Of a stretch of DNA of 6,552 bases, positions 6,453 through 6,552 are shown piece by piece; positions within the stretch are counted from its first letter, which is position 1, and every line of letters begins with the position of its first letter. The DNA lies in NCBI GenBank assembly GCA_028708055.1, contig JAQVZT010000144.1, positions 1 to 6,552 of the forward strand. The letters are read 5' to 3'. Position numbers and translations under genes: made by a program. Under the pieces are notes generated by a model. That model was not told where the DNA came from, ran no database searches, and saw only the letters and a list, made by a program, of their open reading frames with translations. The stretch comes from Methanothrix sp. (GTDB taxonomy: Archaea; Halobacteriota; Methanosarcinia; Methanotrichales; Methanotrichaceae).

Positions 6453-6552
6453 ATGAAGGTTCGAGATCTGATGAGCTATCCCATTGCCACAGTGCGCCCG
6501 GAGGCCACGGTACAGCAGGCCATAAAGAAGATGGCGGCAGAAAGGAAGGGCA
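6453..6552 (+). CDS. CBS-domain protein, N-terminal fragment
   Basis: Only the first 33 codons are in the window. They read MKVRDLMSYPIATVRPEATV followed by QQAIKKMAAERKG, the start of a typical CBS motif: the V-x-D-x-M opening, a short strand, then the T-V-x-x-A helix that begins a Bateman module. CBS pairs bind adenine nucleotides or S-adenosylmethionine and regulate an attached domain or act alone; archaea have many stand-alone CBS proteins. What follows the first CBS motif cannot be seen, so no specific function is assigned. The ATG at 6453 is preferred because the protein then begins exactly at the CBS motif. No strong Shine-Dalgarno sequence sits at normal spacing; GGAG at 6424-6427 is too far upstream. 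Confidence 0.8.
   Translation, partial: MKVRDLMSYPIATVRPEATVQQAIKKMAAERKG

Noticed and set aside
6254..6483. 11-base direct repeat GAGCTATCCCA at 6254-6264 and 6473-6483
   Set aside because: The second copy lies in CBS coding sequence and there is no mobile element or attachment-site context; likely coincidence.
1..6552. CRISPR array, insertion sequence, phage or defence genes
   Set aside because: No spaced repeats, terminal inverted repeats, transposase or phage-like coding sequence is visible; the genes are housekeeping.

Overview
The window reads as the chromosome of a euryarchaeon, most likely a methanogen near Methanothrix/Methanosarcinales. That placement is inferred from gene content and archaeal-type proteins, not from any search. 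The evidence is an archaeal STT3/AglB oligosaccharyltransferase, an ArfB-like creatininase-family enzyme of the archaeal riboflavin/F420 route, archaeal-type PheS and PheT (PheS with an N-terminal DNA-binding-like region, PheT only about 540 residues), a TATA box, and T-rich rather than hairpin terminators. All convincing genes are on the plus strand.

Layout. Bases 1-2159 hold the 3' part of aglB, whose N-terminus lies before the window. Its stop overlaps the start of an arfB-like gene (2156-2872) by 4 bp (ATGA), so the two are probably co-transcribed and translationally coupled. A pyrimidine-rich terminator follows (about 2876-2920). A 260-base gap then carries a TATA box (2934-2942), a long transcribed leader and the start of pheS (3133-4614). 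pheT (4628-6250) follows after 13 bases with a good Shine-Dalgarno sequence, forming a two-gene operon for phenylalanyl-tRNA synthetase. After a T-rich terminator and a gap holding three TTCGATC repeats, the first 33 codons of a CBS-domain protein begin at 6453 and run off the end.

How the genes fit together. AglB is the membrane enzyme that transfers a lipid-linked glycan to asparagine on S-layer and other exported proteins. The ArfB-like protein is a cytoplasmic metal-dependent amidohydrolase, probably in flavin/F420 synthesis, and has no obvious functional link to AglB. PheS and PheT assemble into the alpha2-beta2 enzyme that charges tRNA-Phe.

Most interesting signal. The pheS leader contains a 36-codon open frame (2965-3075, GTG start). 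It begins almost exactly where the TATA box predicts transcription to start, and it ends in Phe-Ser-Phe-Phe-stop inside a U-rich tract. It is followed by a potential hairpin (3079-3115) that competes with upstream CTTCG copies. This would fit a phenylalanine-responsive leader-peptide control of pheST in an archaeon, but a pyrimidine-rich tract would also give Phe codons by chance, so it is a hypothesis. The remaining genes look ordinary for their families.
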